Of a stretch of 64,000 nt of DNA, positions 1 through 8,313 are shown in pieces (positions within the stretch are counted from its first letter, which is position 1; the number at the start of each line of letters is the position of its first letter). This stretch comes from Spirochaetaceae bacterium UBA5556. Its GTDB lineage: Bacteria > Spirochaetota > Spirochaetia > Treponematales > Rectinemataceae. The stretch covers positions 62,001 through 126,000 of the forward strand of contig DIMW01000001.1 of the NCBI GenBank assembly GCA_002425765.1, written 5' to 3'. Under the pieces are notes generated by a model. That model made no database searches, was not told where the DNA came from, and worked only from the letters and a program-made list of their open reading frames with translations. The position numbers and the translations under genes are program-made.

Positions 1-1
1 C

Positions 2-739
2 GCGATGGCGATAGACGGCCACGTGCTCGTGGAGACACCCCCCGATATTCTGCAGTCCCTGATGCGGCAGAGGATGAGGCCCCCCCAGATGGACACCGTC
101 TTCATAAGCCATATCCACGGCGACCACTGTTTCGGCTTTCCTTTTTTCTTTTTCAACTGGCTCTACTGGGGCGATGCCGACTCACACTACAAGAAGGGAT
201 CACGGCTCGCCGTCATCGGCCCCGGAGGATTGAGTGGCCATCTGCGCGAACTTATGCGCCTCGCGATTCCTCCAGAACACCCCTACCTGCGCGACTTCGA
301 CGAGCGAGTCCAGATCATCGAGATCGATGAAGACGATGTCATCGCCGTGAAGGGGAATCTCTGGTTTGGATTCAGACGTACGGCACACTCCTTGCCGACC
401 TTCTCCCTGATTGCGGGAGAAGTAGGGCGGGCCGGGGGCGTCCCCTCATCGTCGGATTATCTCGAGAAGGCCCTGTTCGTGTACAGTTCTGACACATCGA
501 TGTTCGAGGGCGTCCGGGTGCTCCTGGGCTCGGGCGCGAAGCTCATCCTCTGCGATACGAATGGGGAAAACGAGAAAGAAGTGCACATGAGCCCTAGAGA
601 GCTGATGGCCGCTGCGACGGCGCAGGGTCTGTCCGGTGCCGACAGCGGGCGCCTCCGCGGCATCCACATGAGCAGAAGGATGGAGAGGGTGGGGGAGCTC
701 CGGTTCGTGCAGCCGGGCGAGGAGTTCACCTTACTATAG
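2..739 (+). CDS. Metallo-beta-lactamase-fold hydrolase, 5' end missing
   Basis: The reading frame is open to the left edge, so the gene is truncated; the first Met in the window (position 5) is probably internal. The metal-binding motif HIHGDH, followed by CFGFP, identifies a metallo-beta-lactamase fold, and later His and Asp residues (TAHSLP, YSSDTS, LCDTNGE, IHMSRR) fit the remaining metal ligands. The pattern resembles RNase Z-like or cyclic-nucleotide phosphodiesterase-like members that use a Zn pair. The substrate cannot be told from sequence. It ends 54 bp from the convergent AlkZ-like gene, with no obvious hairpin terminator between them. Confidence 0.75.
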   Translation, partial: AMAIDGHVLVETPPDILQSLMRQRMRPPQMDTVFISHIHGDHCFGFPFFFFNWLYWGDADSHYKKGSRLAVIGPGGLSGHLRELMRLAIPPEHPYLRDFDERVQIIEIDEDDVIAVKGNLWFGFRRTAHSLPTFSLIAGEVGRAGGVPSSSDYLEKALFVYSSDTSMFEGVRVLLGSGAKLILCDTNGENEKEVHMSPRELMAAATAQGLSGADSGRLRGIHMSRRMERVGELRFVQPGEEFTLL

Positions 740-792
740 ATACTGCTGAATATAAACCTTGCCAATACTTAAGCAGGCCCACTGAAACGACG

Positions 793-1824
793 TTATCTGT
801 GGCCTTCTTCCCACACGACATCTTCCACGCCGCGATCCTCGATGCTTTTTCCTATAAGGGATTTTTCTTTCGCCGGCAAAGGCTTGAATGGCGCTATGTG
901 TATCTTTCCGCCGCGCTGTTTCCACCTGGCTATGATTCTGCCTCGCACCATGACCGTCGGATAGACTATTCCCGTGAGAGAATATATGTTCCTGATATTC
1001 TCGCGCTCAAAGAATGGGCTGTCCTCTTTGAAAAACGCCATGAGCAGGGGATCGAAGGCCGGCAGCAGAATGCAGGCCGGCATGCCTTTCCCGGCAGCGT
1101 CGTTTTTGTAGAAATATGTCTTTTCACCGCACTGCGTGGTCTTCAGCCCATCGGTAGCCATATGCTTCTGTATGAATTGTTGGCTCTTACCGAGGAAATA
1201 CGAGGCATCCCGCATCGTCGCCGGGCCGAAGGTGCTAAAGTATCGATCGGTGATGATCTCCCATGCGGCGTCATGCCCGAGAGGGGTAAAAGGAGGCGCC
1301 GGCGCATAGGTCGGGCTTTTGTTCCCGACCAGGTAGCATATTCTGCCTGTCTCCACAAGGTATCTGATGATTCCACCCCAGGGGTTGAAGAAATAGGTCC
1401 TGGATTCGGTTTCACTCATCCCTTTTTCGTTGCACTTTTTTTTCAGTTCATCGCGGGTACAGTTCCCTTCCTGAAGCGCTTCCAGTATGAGGTCGGCAAA
1501 GAAGATTTTTCGGTCCATCGGGATGGACGAGCACGCTCCCCACTGCTCCCCTGCGTATCTGCTCAGCGAGCCGGTGTGGAGAAACACGGGCAAGTCCGTC
1601 TCATGGATCATGTGTATCGTGCCCCGCAGGGTCCAGCATTTGACGAGGGACGCACACTGAATCGACGTTTCGGTGATGCGCAGCGAGAGTGAACGCAACG
1701 CCTCCTTTTCGTACTGCGCCTGCAGGCCGCAGAGGTTTTGGACGACATGATTCTGGTTTTGTCTATTGGTTATGAACTGATTGCACAACCTGTGCTCGCC
1801 TATTTCACTTCCGGTCATATTCAT
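793..1824 (-). CDS. AlkZ-like winged-helix DNA glycosylase (HTH_42 family)
   Basis: The 343-residue protein fits the winged-helix family that includes the DNA glycosylases AlkZ and YcaQ (AlkX), which remove bulky or crosslinked alkylated bases. Near the N-terminus LCGLQAQ puts a Q-x-Q at residues 35-37, almost exactly where AlkZ has its catalytic Q-x-Q; YcaQ-type members have Q-x-D. The family-typical WTLRGTIHMI follows, and the C-terminal part has the expected wing region (LLPAFDPLLM, VMVRGRIIARW). The frame extends further upstream, but the ATG at 1824 overlaps the stop of the HAD gene as ATGA, so that start is chosen. Family membership is clear; glycosylase activity is inferred from the motif. 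Confidence 0.72.
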   Translation of the reverse strand: MNMTGSEIGEHRLCNQFITNRQNQNHVVQNLCGLQAQYEKEALRSLSLRITETSIQCASLVKCWTLRGTIHMIHETDLPVFLHTGSLSRYAGEQWGACSSIPMDRKIFFADLILEALQEGNCTRDELKKKCNEKGMSETESRTYFFNPWGGIIRYLVETGRICYLVGNKSPTYAPAPPFTPLGHDAAWEIITDRYFSTFGPATMRDASYFLGKSQQFIQKHMATDGLKTTQCGEKTYFYKNDAAGKGMPACILLPAFDPLLMAFFKEDSPFFERENIRNIYSLTGIVYPTVMVRGRIIARWKQRGGKIHIAPFKPLPAKEKSLIGKSIEDRGVEDVVWEEGHR

Positions 1825-2516
1825 TGCGGGGCGTCTCCATCCGCGAGCAGCCAGTCGGCCAGCTCTCCCCACTGCGAAAAGGAAAAATCCGCGCCGGGGT
1901 ATCGTCTGCCCCGCCGAGCGGCCCGCATGCCGACCCGTTTCGGACCATCGATGTCGTATACAGTATTGTTGCCGACGTAGAGAATTTCGGGGAAATCCAT
2001 GCCCAGTGCGGCGGCCATGTCCCGGAAAGCCCGGGGATGGGGCTTGAGCACTCCTGCATCCTCTGCGCAGAAGGAGGGCTCGAGGATGTCCGACAGGCCA
2101 AGCGCATGTATTTTCTCTTTGGGCGGCAAGTCGGAGAGCGCCGCGACGCGTATGCCGTTGCCGCGGATTTTTTCGATCGTGGCCCTCACTCCAGGATAGG
2201 GGCGGATCGAGGCGAAACGTTTTGGTAAGTCCTCGTAGAAAATTTTTTCCATGAGTTCGCGCGCCCGCGACTGATCGATGCCCAGCCCCCGGGCCATGAG
2301 CGAGGCCTGCAATCGGTGAAGGTCCTCTCTGTTTTGAGGAGTATATTCCTGTTCCATCTGCCGCAATCGCAGTTTTTTCCTGATCACTGAGAATTCCGTA
2401 ATAATTCCAGGATGTGCGATAAAACTATCGATACATCTTACATAGAGCGAAGGAGCGGGGTAGAGTGTACCGTCCACATCGAAGACTACGGCCCGGATAT
2501 TTATTTTTTGACGCAC
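1821..2516 (-). CDS. HAD-superfamily hydrolase
   Basis: A haloacid-dehalogenase-fold phosphatase with the four expected motifs: FDVDGT near the N-terminus (nucleophile and acid Asp), ALSD (motif II Ser), LKPHPRAF (motif III Lys) and VGNNTVYDIDG (motif IV acidic pair). The helical insert after motif I is a C1-type cap. The substrate is unknown; sugar phosphates or phosphoglycolate are typical. The frame allows TTG at 2522 or GTG at 2516. GTG is preferred because a -10 hexamer ends 8 nt before it. The gene is translationally coupled to the downstream AlkZ-like gene through an ATGA overlap, so the two form an operon of unknown joint purpose. Confidence 0.75.
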   Translation of the reverse strand: MRQKINIRAVVFDVDGTLYPAPSLYVRCIDSFIAHPGIITEFSVIRKKLRLRQMEQEYTPQNREDLHRLQASLMARGLGIDQSRARELMEKIFYEDLPKRFASIRPYPGVRATIEKIRGNGIRVAALSDLPPKEKIHALGLSDILEPSFCAEDAGVLKPHPRAFRDMAAALGMDFPEILYVGNNTVYDIDGPKRVGMRAARRGRRYPGADFSFSQWGELADWLLADGDAPQ

Positions 2517-2524
2517 ATACAATA

Positions 2525-2552
2525 TATATAAGATGAGCAGAACCCCTGTCCA
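2525..2552 (-). promoter_or_regulatory. Candidate promoter of the HAD gene, leaderless layout
   Basis: On the minus strand TGGACA (2552-2547) is followed after 16 bp by TATATA (2530-2525), then 8 nt to the GTG start at 2516. The predicted transcription start is within about 2 nt of the start codon and no Shine-Dalgarno sequence is present. Confidence 0.4.
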
Positions 2553-2637
2553 CCGCCACTCAGTCGTAACGTGGCGATTTTGAGGGTCTGCCCATCTTGA
2601 TCAGCTTACGGTTCAGGGAAATCTCGCGATGGTTCTC

Positions 2638-4407
2638 TTAGAACTCCCGCGCCCTATAGCTCGTATGCAGAAGTTCGTGGGAGAGGTGCCCGAGCGGTTT
2701 TCCAAGAAAATCTTTGTACAGCGCGCTCACTGCAGGATTTTCGTGAGACTTCCGCAGGGGCAGTTTCTGGTCTTCCACGTAGAGCGCGTGATTCCGGGCA
2801 AGCTTCTTCTCGATGTCGGCGAGCACAGGCTGCCCGCCGCCGCCGATGCAGCCGCCTGGGCAGGACATGATCTCGATGAAGTGGTAGGGGCTCTTGCCCG
2901 CGCGGATCTCGTCGAGGAGGATGCGGGCGTTCGAGAGTCCATGCGCCACCGCCACGCGCACGGGACTGCCGCCCAGCACGACCTCGGCGCTCTTGATCGA
3001 GTCAAAGCCGCGTACCTGGGTGAGTTCGATGTTTTCGAGGGGCTTTTTCTCGACTATTTCGTAGACAGTCCGGAGCGCCGCCTCCATGACGCCGCCCGTC
3101 GTGCCGAATATGGTCGCGGCTCCCGTCGAGCGGCCCAGAGGGTCGTCGAAGTCTTCTTCAGGCAGGCGCGCGATCTCGATGCCGGCGAGCTTTATCATGC
3201 GGGCGAGTTCCCTTGTGGTGAGCGCCCAGTCGACATCGAAGAACGAACGCGGACCCGCGAGTTTGGCGTCTTTTCCTCTCCACCAATCCCACGCCGAATC
3301 CATCTCCTTGCGCCGCGCCTCATATTTTTTTGCGGTGCAGGGCATTATCGAGACGACGCGCATCTTGTCGGGCGCGATGCCGGCGGTCTGCGCGTAGTAT
3401 GTCTTCGCGACCGCTCCGAACATCTGCTGTGGACTCTTGCAGGTTGAGACATGCCCAAGCAGGTCGGGGTAGAAGCCCTCGATGAAGTTGATCCATCCAG
3501 GAGAGCACGAGGTTATCATGGGAATCGTGCCGCCGTGGGACAGGCGCTCTAATAGCTCGCTCCCCTCTTCCATGATGGTCAAATCCGCGGTGAACTGTGT
3601 GTCGAAGACCTTGGCGAAGCCGAGCCGCCGGAGCGCGGCGACCATCTGGCCCGTCACCAGGCTTCCGGGTGGCAGCCCCAGAGCTTCTCCCAGAGACGCG
3701 CGGATCGCCGGGGCAGTCTGGACCACGACGTTGAGTTTCGGGTCGCGCAGCGCGTCGAACACGTCCCTCGATTCGTCCTTTTCGGTGATCGCGCCGGTGG
3801 GGCATACGACGGAGCACTGGCCGCACTGCACGCAGGCGCTCTGCGCCAGCCCACGGTCCATGAACGTCGCGACCCTCGTGCGGGCGCCGCGGCCCGTGAA
3901 CGCTATCGCGTTGACTCCTTGGGTCTCCTCGCACACCGACACGCAGCGGCCGCAGAGAATGCACTTCTTGTCGTCGCGCACGATGCCCTCCGATGTGGTG
4001 TCGGGGAGAGGGTATTTCTTGTACGAGGGGAAGCGGTCAGCGCGGACTTCCAGGAGGTTGGCCATCGTGTGCAGTTCGCAGGTGTCCGCCCTGACACAGG
4101 AGAGGCAGTCGCTGGGGTGGTTTGCCAGGAGCAGTTCTATCGCGGTCTTGCGCGCCCGTAAGACCCGAGGGCTCGATGTCCATATTTTCATGCCGGGCGT
4201 CGGGTTCTGGACGCAGGAACGCACGAGCGATTTCGCCCCCTCGACCTCGACGACGCATACGCCGCACGAGGCGTTCTTGGAGATGCCCTTGAGGTAGCAG
4301 AGCGTGGGAATCTTCACGCCGGCGCGCGCGCAGGCCTCCACGATGTTCTCGGATGGGTCAACCTTCACTGGCTGATTATCTATTGTAATCTCTATCAAGT
4401 TTTCCAT
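2638..4407 (-). CDS. hydA: [FeFe]-hydrogenase large (catalytic) subunit
   Basis: The catalytic subunit of a cytosolic multimeric [FeFe]-hydrogenase, interconverting H2 with protons and electrons. Its 589 residues run: plant-type 2Fe-2S (Cys 37, 48, 51, 65); His-Cys3 4Fe-4S (H97, C101, C104, C110); two 4Fe-4S ferredoxin motifs (Cys 149/152/155/159 and 192/195/198/202); then the H-cluster domain with TSCSPGW (residue 299 on), MPCTAK (C357) and CPGGCIGGGGQP (C516, C520). The second Cys of the classical TSCCP motif is Ser, a variant I recall from NAD(P)-linked enzymes. A strong AAGGAGG precedes the ATG. It is the last gene of a three-gene operon, 12 bp after the flavoprotein subunit. No HydE, HydF or HydG maturase is in the window. 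Confidence 0.93.
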   Translation of the reverse strand: MENLIEITIDNQPVKVDPSENIVEACARAGVKIPTLCYLKGISKNASCGVCVVEVEGAKSLVRSCVQNPTPGMKIWTSSPRVLRARKTAIELLLANHPSDCLSCVRADTCELHTMANLLEVRADRFPSYKKYPLPDTTSEGIVRDDKKCILCGRCVSVCEETQGVNAIAFTGRGARTRVATFMDRGLAQSACVQCGQCSVVCPTGAITEKDESRDVFDALRDPKLNVVVQTAPAIRASLGEALGLPPGSLVTGQMVAALRRLGFAKVFDTQFTADLTIMEEGSELLERLSHGGTIPMITSCSPGWINFIEGFYPDLLGHVSTCKSPQQMFGAVAKTYYAQTAGIAPDKMRVVSIMPCTAKKYEARRKEMDSAWDWWRGKDAKLAGPRSFFDVDWALTTRELARMIKLAGIEIARLPEEDFDDPLGRSTGAATIFGTTGGVMEAALRTVYEIVEKKPLENIELTQVRGFDSIKSAEVVLGGSPVRVAVAHGLSNARILLDEIRAGKSPYHFIEIMSCPGGCIGGGGQPVLADIEKKLARNHALYVEDQKLPLRKSHENPAVSALYKDFLGKPLGHLSHELLHTSYRAREF

Positions 4408-4419
4408 GGTCCGCCTCCT

Positions 4420-7400
4420 TTATTCGCTGACGAGGGTTCCGCGCGGCTCGCGCTTGTGTTCACGGACATCGCAGCGCAGACAGCGTTCTGCTTCGATGCG
4501 CGCCTGTTCGCCTGTATACCCGAGATTGATTTCCATGAAATTGCTCTTGCGCGCGTTGACGGGAAGCATCGAGGCGCGGGTCATCTTCTCCTTGCTGATG
4601 TTGAGCGGGATCTCCATCTTGTAGTCGAAGCGGCGGAACAGGATGTCGAAACGCTTCTTCCCGCTCAGGTTTTGATCGACGATCTCCGCGACGGTCTTCG
4701 CCTGACCCATGGCTTCCGCGGCGGTCGCCGGCCCGAGCGTGGCGTCGCCGATGGCGTATACCTTCGGGTTCGAGGTGACCAGCGAGAAGGGGTCGACTTT
4801 GATGCGGCCGTTTTTCAGGCGCTCGACGCCTATGGAGTCGATGCCGGGAATTTCGACTTTTTCGCCGATTGCCACGATGACAGTTGAGCCGGTGATATCT
4901 TCGACCTTGTCGGTCGGGATGGGGGTGGGGCGGCCCGAAGAGTCCACCGGGCCTGCTTTCATCCGCTGGATGCGGACGGCTTTTGCCACGCGCTTGCCGT
5001 CTTTCTGTTTTGTCAGTATTTCGACGGGCGAGGCCATACAGATGAGGTCGATGCCCTCATCAAGCGCGCCTTTCAGCTCTTCCTCGTTGGCGGGCATATC
5101 GGTCTTGGATCGTCTGTAGACGACCGTGACCGTGGAGCCCAGCCGCATGGCCGAACGGGCCGCGTCGATCGCGGAATTGCCGCCTCCTATGACCACCACT
5201 TCGCCGCCAGTGCGCACCTTCTCCTTTCTCGCGAGCATGTTCAAAAAATCGCATGCTCTGTAGACACCCTGGGCATCTTCGCCGGGCACGTCGAGCGTGA
5301 GCTCGGACGCGGCGCCTGCCGCGACGATGATCGCGTCGCTCGAGTCGGCGAGCCGTTGCCACTGCTCCGGTTCGGCGATGCGGGTGTTGTAGACAAAGCG
5401 TACGCCGAGCTTCTCGATGAAGCCCACTTCTTTTTTCAGGACATCTTTCGGGAGTCGATAAGCGGGGATGCCCCAGCGGAGCACGCCGCCCGCCTCGTTG
5501 CTCGCCTCGTAGATCGTCACTTCGTGGCCCAGCCGGACCAGGTAGGACGCGGCGGTGAGCCCCGCGGGCCCCGCCCCGATGATGGCGACGCGTTTGCCGC
5601 TCGAAGGAAGCTTTTCCTTTATAAGTTTGGCGTATATCTGCTTTTCGCGGCCCATCTTGTACATCGTGTCGGCGAGGTAGCGGTGAATTTCTCCTTGGGA
5701 GACGGGCTCGTCCAGCATGTCGCGCCTGCAGCGCATGCGGCAGTGGAAGTGGCAGATGCGCCCGACAGTGCCGGGCAGGGGGTTCTCCCTCAGCGTGAGC
5801 TCGAAGGCGTCCTCGATGCGATTTTCCTTCAAAAGCTGCAAATACCCGGGGATATTCATGTGCAGCGGGCAGGAGGACTCGCAGAGGGCGATATAGAGGT
5901 TTTCGCAGATGCCCGCGGGACAGCGTTTTCCCTTAATGTGCTGGATGTATTCGTCGCGGAAGTACTTCAGCGTGGTGAGGACGGGATTCGCGGAAGTCTG
6001 TCCCAGTCCGCAGAGCGAGGAATCCTTGACCGTGAGGGCGAGTTCCTGGAGCGTGTCGAGGTCTTCTTCCTTGGCTTCCCCCAGCGACACCTGCTGGAGT
6101 ATGTGCAGCATCTGGGAAGTGCCTTCGCGGCAGGGCGTGCATTTGCCGCAGGATTCGCTCACGACGAAGCCGGTGAAGTAGCGCGCGACATCGACCATGC
6201 AGTTGTCCTGGTCCATGACGACCATGCCGCCCGAGCCCATGATGGCGCCCAGTTCCGCCAGGTGCTCGTAGTCGATGGGCGTCTTGAAGAGACTGGCTGG
6301 CACGCAGCCGCCGGAGGGACCGCCGCACTGTACGGCCTTGATCTTCTTTTTCGGGCCCATGCCCCCGCATATGCCGTAGATCACGCTGTCGAGAGTGCTC
6401 CCGAGGGGAAGCTCCACGAGGCCCGTGTTGCGCACTTTGCCGACGAAGCTGAACACTTTCGTGCCCGTGCTCGTGGGTGTGCCTATGCCCGTGAACCATT
6501 CACCGCCCTTCGCGATGATGACGGGGATGTTGCACCATGTCTCGACGTTGTTTATGGACGTGGGCCGGCCATAGATGCCCTTCTGGGCGGGGAAGGGCGG
6601 TCTCGGCCTCGGCCGTCCCGCGTTCCCTTCTATGGAGGAGATGAGCGCGGTTTCCTCGCCGCAGACAAAGGCCCCGGCTCCGGTCACCATGTCGATGTCG
6701 AACGAGAATTTTGTCCCGAGGATGTTCTTTCCCAGAAGGCCATGCGCGCGCGCGTCTTCGATCGCTTTGGTGAGCCTGTACACCGCGAGAGGATATTCCG
6801 CCCTGACGTAGACTATTCCGCGGTTCGCGCCCATGGCGTAGGCCCCGAGAATCATGCCCTCGATGAGCATATGCGGGTCGGACTCGATCTCGTTGCGGTT
6901 CATGTAGGCGCCGGGATCGCCCTCGTCGGCGTTGCAGATGATGTAGCCTTCTCCCGGATTGTCGATGAGCGACTGGCGCATGAGCGACCATTTCTTCCAC
7001 GTGGGGAAGCCCGCGCCGCCGCGGCCCCGAAGACCAGACTTTTTCACCTCTTCGATGATGGATTCGGGCGGCATGGAAGTGAGCGCCCGCACGAGGCTCC
7101 GGTATCCGCCTATCGCGATGTATTCCTCGATGCTTTCAGGATCGATGATGCCGGCGTCGCGAAGGACGACTTTTTCCTGATCCTTGAAGAAGTTGAGCTC
7201 TTTCCACGTGGGAAGATGCTCGTAGCCTCGGCCGAACTCGAGCTTCGAGGTCCTGAAGTCCCACTCTTCTATCCTTGCCTCGGCGAGTTTGGCGATCTTG
7301 TCGTAGGAGCTGTCGTCCAAAAGGCCGTGTACGAGTCGGGAAGCCTTCGGCGCGTCGACGTCCGTAAAGAAAAGCACGGGTTTCCCCGGCCGCCACGTCA

Positions 7401-7614
7401 TGACCACAGGCTCGGCGGCGCAGAACCCGAAGCAGCCGACGCGCCGTACACGGACGGCCTTGCCTTCCGCTTTCTGAGTGAGGACTTCCCACACTTTGTC
7501 CGCGCCGGACCCGATACCGCAGGTGCCCATGCCCACGGAAATCCAGGGCATATCTCCATAGAAATGTGTCATGCCCTCCTTGGCGAGAAAACCGAGATCG
7601 ATGGAATTTGTCAT
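4420..7614 (-). CDS. Hydrogenase NuoF-like flavoprotein fused to a GltD-like NADPH/FAD module
   Basis: A 1064-residue fusion. Residues 1-100 are a thioredoxin-like 2Fe-2S domain (Cys 32, 61, 65). Residues 130-560 are NuoF/HydB-like, with the FMN/NADH loop GLRGRGGAGF (194-203), CNADEGDPGAY, and the 4Fe-4S Cys 489/492/495/535. Residues 565-1064 resemble the small subunit of glutamate synthase or NfnB: an N-terminal Fe-S domain (Cys 578, 582, 621, 625, 629), an FAD-binding GAGPAG (680-685), an NADPH-type GGGNSA (810-815) with YRR (833-835), and a terminal C-x2-C (1045, 1048). The two-cluster ferredoxin tail of ordinary HydB is replaced by this module. The start is taken at the ATG overlapping the upstream stop (ATGA) behind AAAGGAGG. 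It probably links NAD(H), NADP(H) and the hydrogenase. Confidence 0.88.
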   Translation of the reverse strand: MTNSIDLGFLAKEGMTHFYGDMPWISVGMGTCGIGSGADKVWEVLTQKAEGKAVRVRRVGCFGFCAAEPVVMTWRPGKPVLFFTDVDAPKASRLVHGLLDDSSYDKIAKLAEARIEEWDFRTSKLEFGRGYEHLPTWKELNFFKDQEKVVLRDAGIIDPESIEEYIAIGGYRSLVRALTSMPPESIIEEVKKSGLRGRGGAGFPTWKKWSLMRQSLIDNPGEGYIICNADEGDPGAYMNRNEIESDPHMLIEGMILGAYAMGANRGIVYVRAEYPLAVYRLTKAIEDARAHGLLGKNILGTKFSFDIDMVTGAGAFVCGEETALISSIEGNAGRPRPRPPFPAQKGIYGRPTSINNVETWCNIPVIIAKGGEWFTGIGTPTSTGTKVFSFVGKVRNTGLVELPLGSTLDSVIYGICGGMGPKKKIKAVQCGGPSGGCVPASLFKTPIDYEHLAELGAIMGSGGMVVMDQDNCMVDVARYFTGFVVSESCGKCTPCREGTSQMLHILQQVSLGEAKEEDLDTLQELALTVKDSSLCGLGQTSANPVLTTLKYFRDEYIQHIKGKRCPAGICENLYIALCESSCPLHMNIPGYLQLLKENRIEDAFELTLRENPLPGTVGRICHFHCRMRCRRDMLDEPVSQGEIHRYLADTMYKMGREKQIYAKLIKEKLPSSGKRVAIIGAGPAGLTAASYLVRLGHEVTIYEASNEAGGVLRWGIPAYRLPKDVLKKEVGFIEKLGVRFVYNTRIAEPEQWQRLADSSDAIIVAAGAASELTLDVPGEDAQGVYRACDFLNMLARKEKVRTGGEVVVIGGGNSAIDAARSAMRLGSTVTVVYRRSKTDMPANEEELKGALDEGIDLICMASPVEILTKQKDGKRVAKAVRIQRMKAGPVDSSGRPTPIPTDKVEDITGSTVIVAIGEKVEIPGIDSIGVERLKNGRIKVDPFSLVTSNPKVYAIGDATLGPATAAEAMGQAKTVAEIVDQNLSGKKRFDILFRRFDYKMEIPLNISKEKMTRASMLPVNARKSNFMEINLGYTGEQARIEAERCLRCDVREHKREPRGTLVSE

Positions 7615-8123
7615 ATCTCGCCTCCTTTCTTGAGTTTTTCCAGAAGCGAGACGAGTTTGCTGATCGTCATTCGGGAAATCACCTTGCCGTCGATCATGAT
7701 GACGGGAGCGAGCGCGCACTGGCCGAAGCAGGCCACGGTGCGGATAGTCGCAAAACTGTCGCTTGAGGTAGCGGAATTTTCTTCCTCTTCCTTAAATTCT
7801 TTAATGCCGAGCCGGGTGAGGGCCTCGTTGAGCAGCACCAGGGAACCCCTGGTGTGGCAGGCTGTGCCGCGGCACACGACGACGACATGCTCTCCCTGGG
7901 GCTTCAAGCTGAAGAATGAATAGAAGGTTGCCACCGAATACACTTGAGAAAGCGGCACGTTGAGCCTTTTGGATATCTCCCTGAGGGTGGCTTCGGAGAG
8001 ATGTTTTTTTGGGTCGTTCTGCTGCGCGTGCTCCAGGGCGCCGAGCAGGCTACCGTTCTTTCCCTTCCATGACTCGATGATACTGTCGAGACTCTGCGTT
8101 TTTGCGTTCGCTACTTTTGGCAT
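7611..8123 (-). CDS. Hydrogenase NuoE-like 2Fe-2S subunit
   Basis: A 170-residue subunit of the 24-kDa NuoE/HndA/HydC family. It has a helical N-terminal domain (LREISKRLNVPLSQVYSVAT) and a thioredoxin-like domain binding one 2Fe-2S cluster through C84-x4-C89 and C132-x3-C136. In bifurcating hydrogenases and complex I this subunit sits beside the FMN subunit in electron transfer. It is first in the operon and its TGA overlaps the next gene's ATG, implying coupled, near-stoichiometric synthesis. GGAGGC precedes the ATG at a good distance. A short acidic stretch (KEEEEN) lies between the two Cys pairs. Confidence 0.92.
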   Translation of the reverse strand: MPKVANAKTQSLDSIIESWKGKNGSLLGALEHAQQNDPKKHLSEATLREISKRLNVPLSQVYSVATFYSFFSLKPQGEHVVVVCRGTACHTRGSLVLLNEALTRLGIKEFKEEEENSATSSDSFATIRTVACFGQCALAPVIMIDGKVISRMTISKLVSLLEKLKKGGEI

Positions 8124-8150
8124 ACTGCCTCCTTCAACCCGGTTATTGAT

Positions 8151-8179
8151 ATTTTCGTATCGATTTTACTATTTGTCAA
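8151..8179 (-). promoter_or_regulatory. Promoter of the hydrogenase operon
   Basis: Minus strand: a perfect TTGACA (8179-8174), 17-bp spacer, then GAAAAT (8156-8151), predicting a start near 8144 and a roughly 20-nt leader before the NuoE-like ATG. It lies in a 190-bp AT-rich divergent region (8124-8313) shared with the nucleotidyltransferase gene. I looked for a Rex-type palindrome and found none convincing. Confidence 0.5.
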
Positions 8180-8313
8180 GAAAAATTTATCTATAAAATT
8201 GTATTGTTGTATGTTTATATAATAAATGAATGATATTTTGATTTTTATAAATAAAAAATTATCTAAAAAATAAGCATTGCGTCGTCACCGTTTTTATTTA
8301 ATACTGGAAATAT

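Noticed and set aside
5356..7923. An 855-codon open frame on the plus strand across the hydrogenase genes
   Set aside because: It is antisense to the NuoF-GltD and NuoE-like genes, which have unmistakable cofactor motifs. High-GC codon bias keeps this mirror frame open; its translation has no recognisable motif.
8124..8313. AT-rich island considered as horizontally acquired DNA or a Rex operator
   Set aside because: It is a normal-sized divergent promoter region; no TTGTGA-type palindrome could be found.
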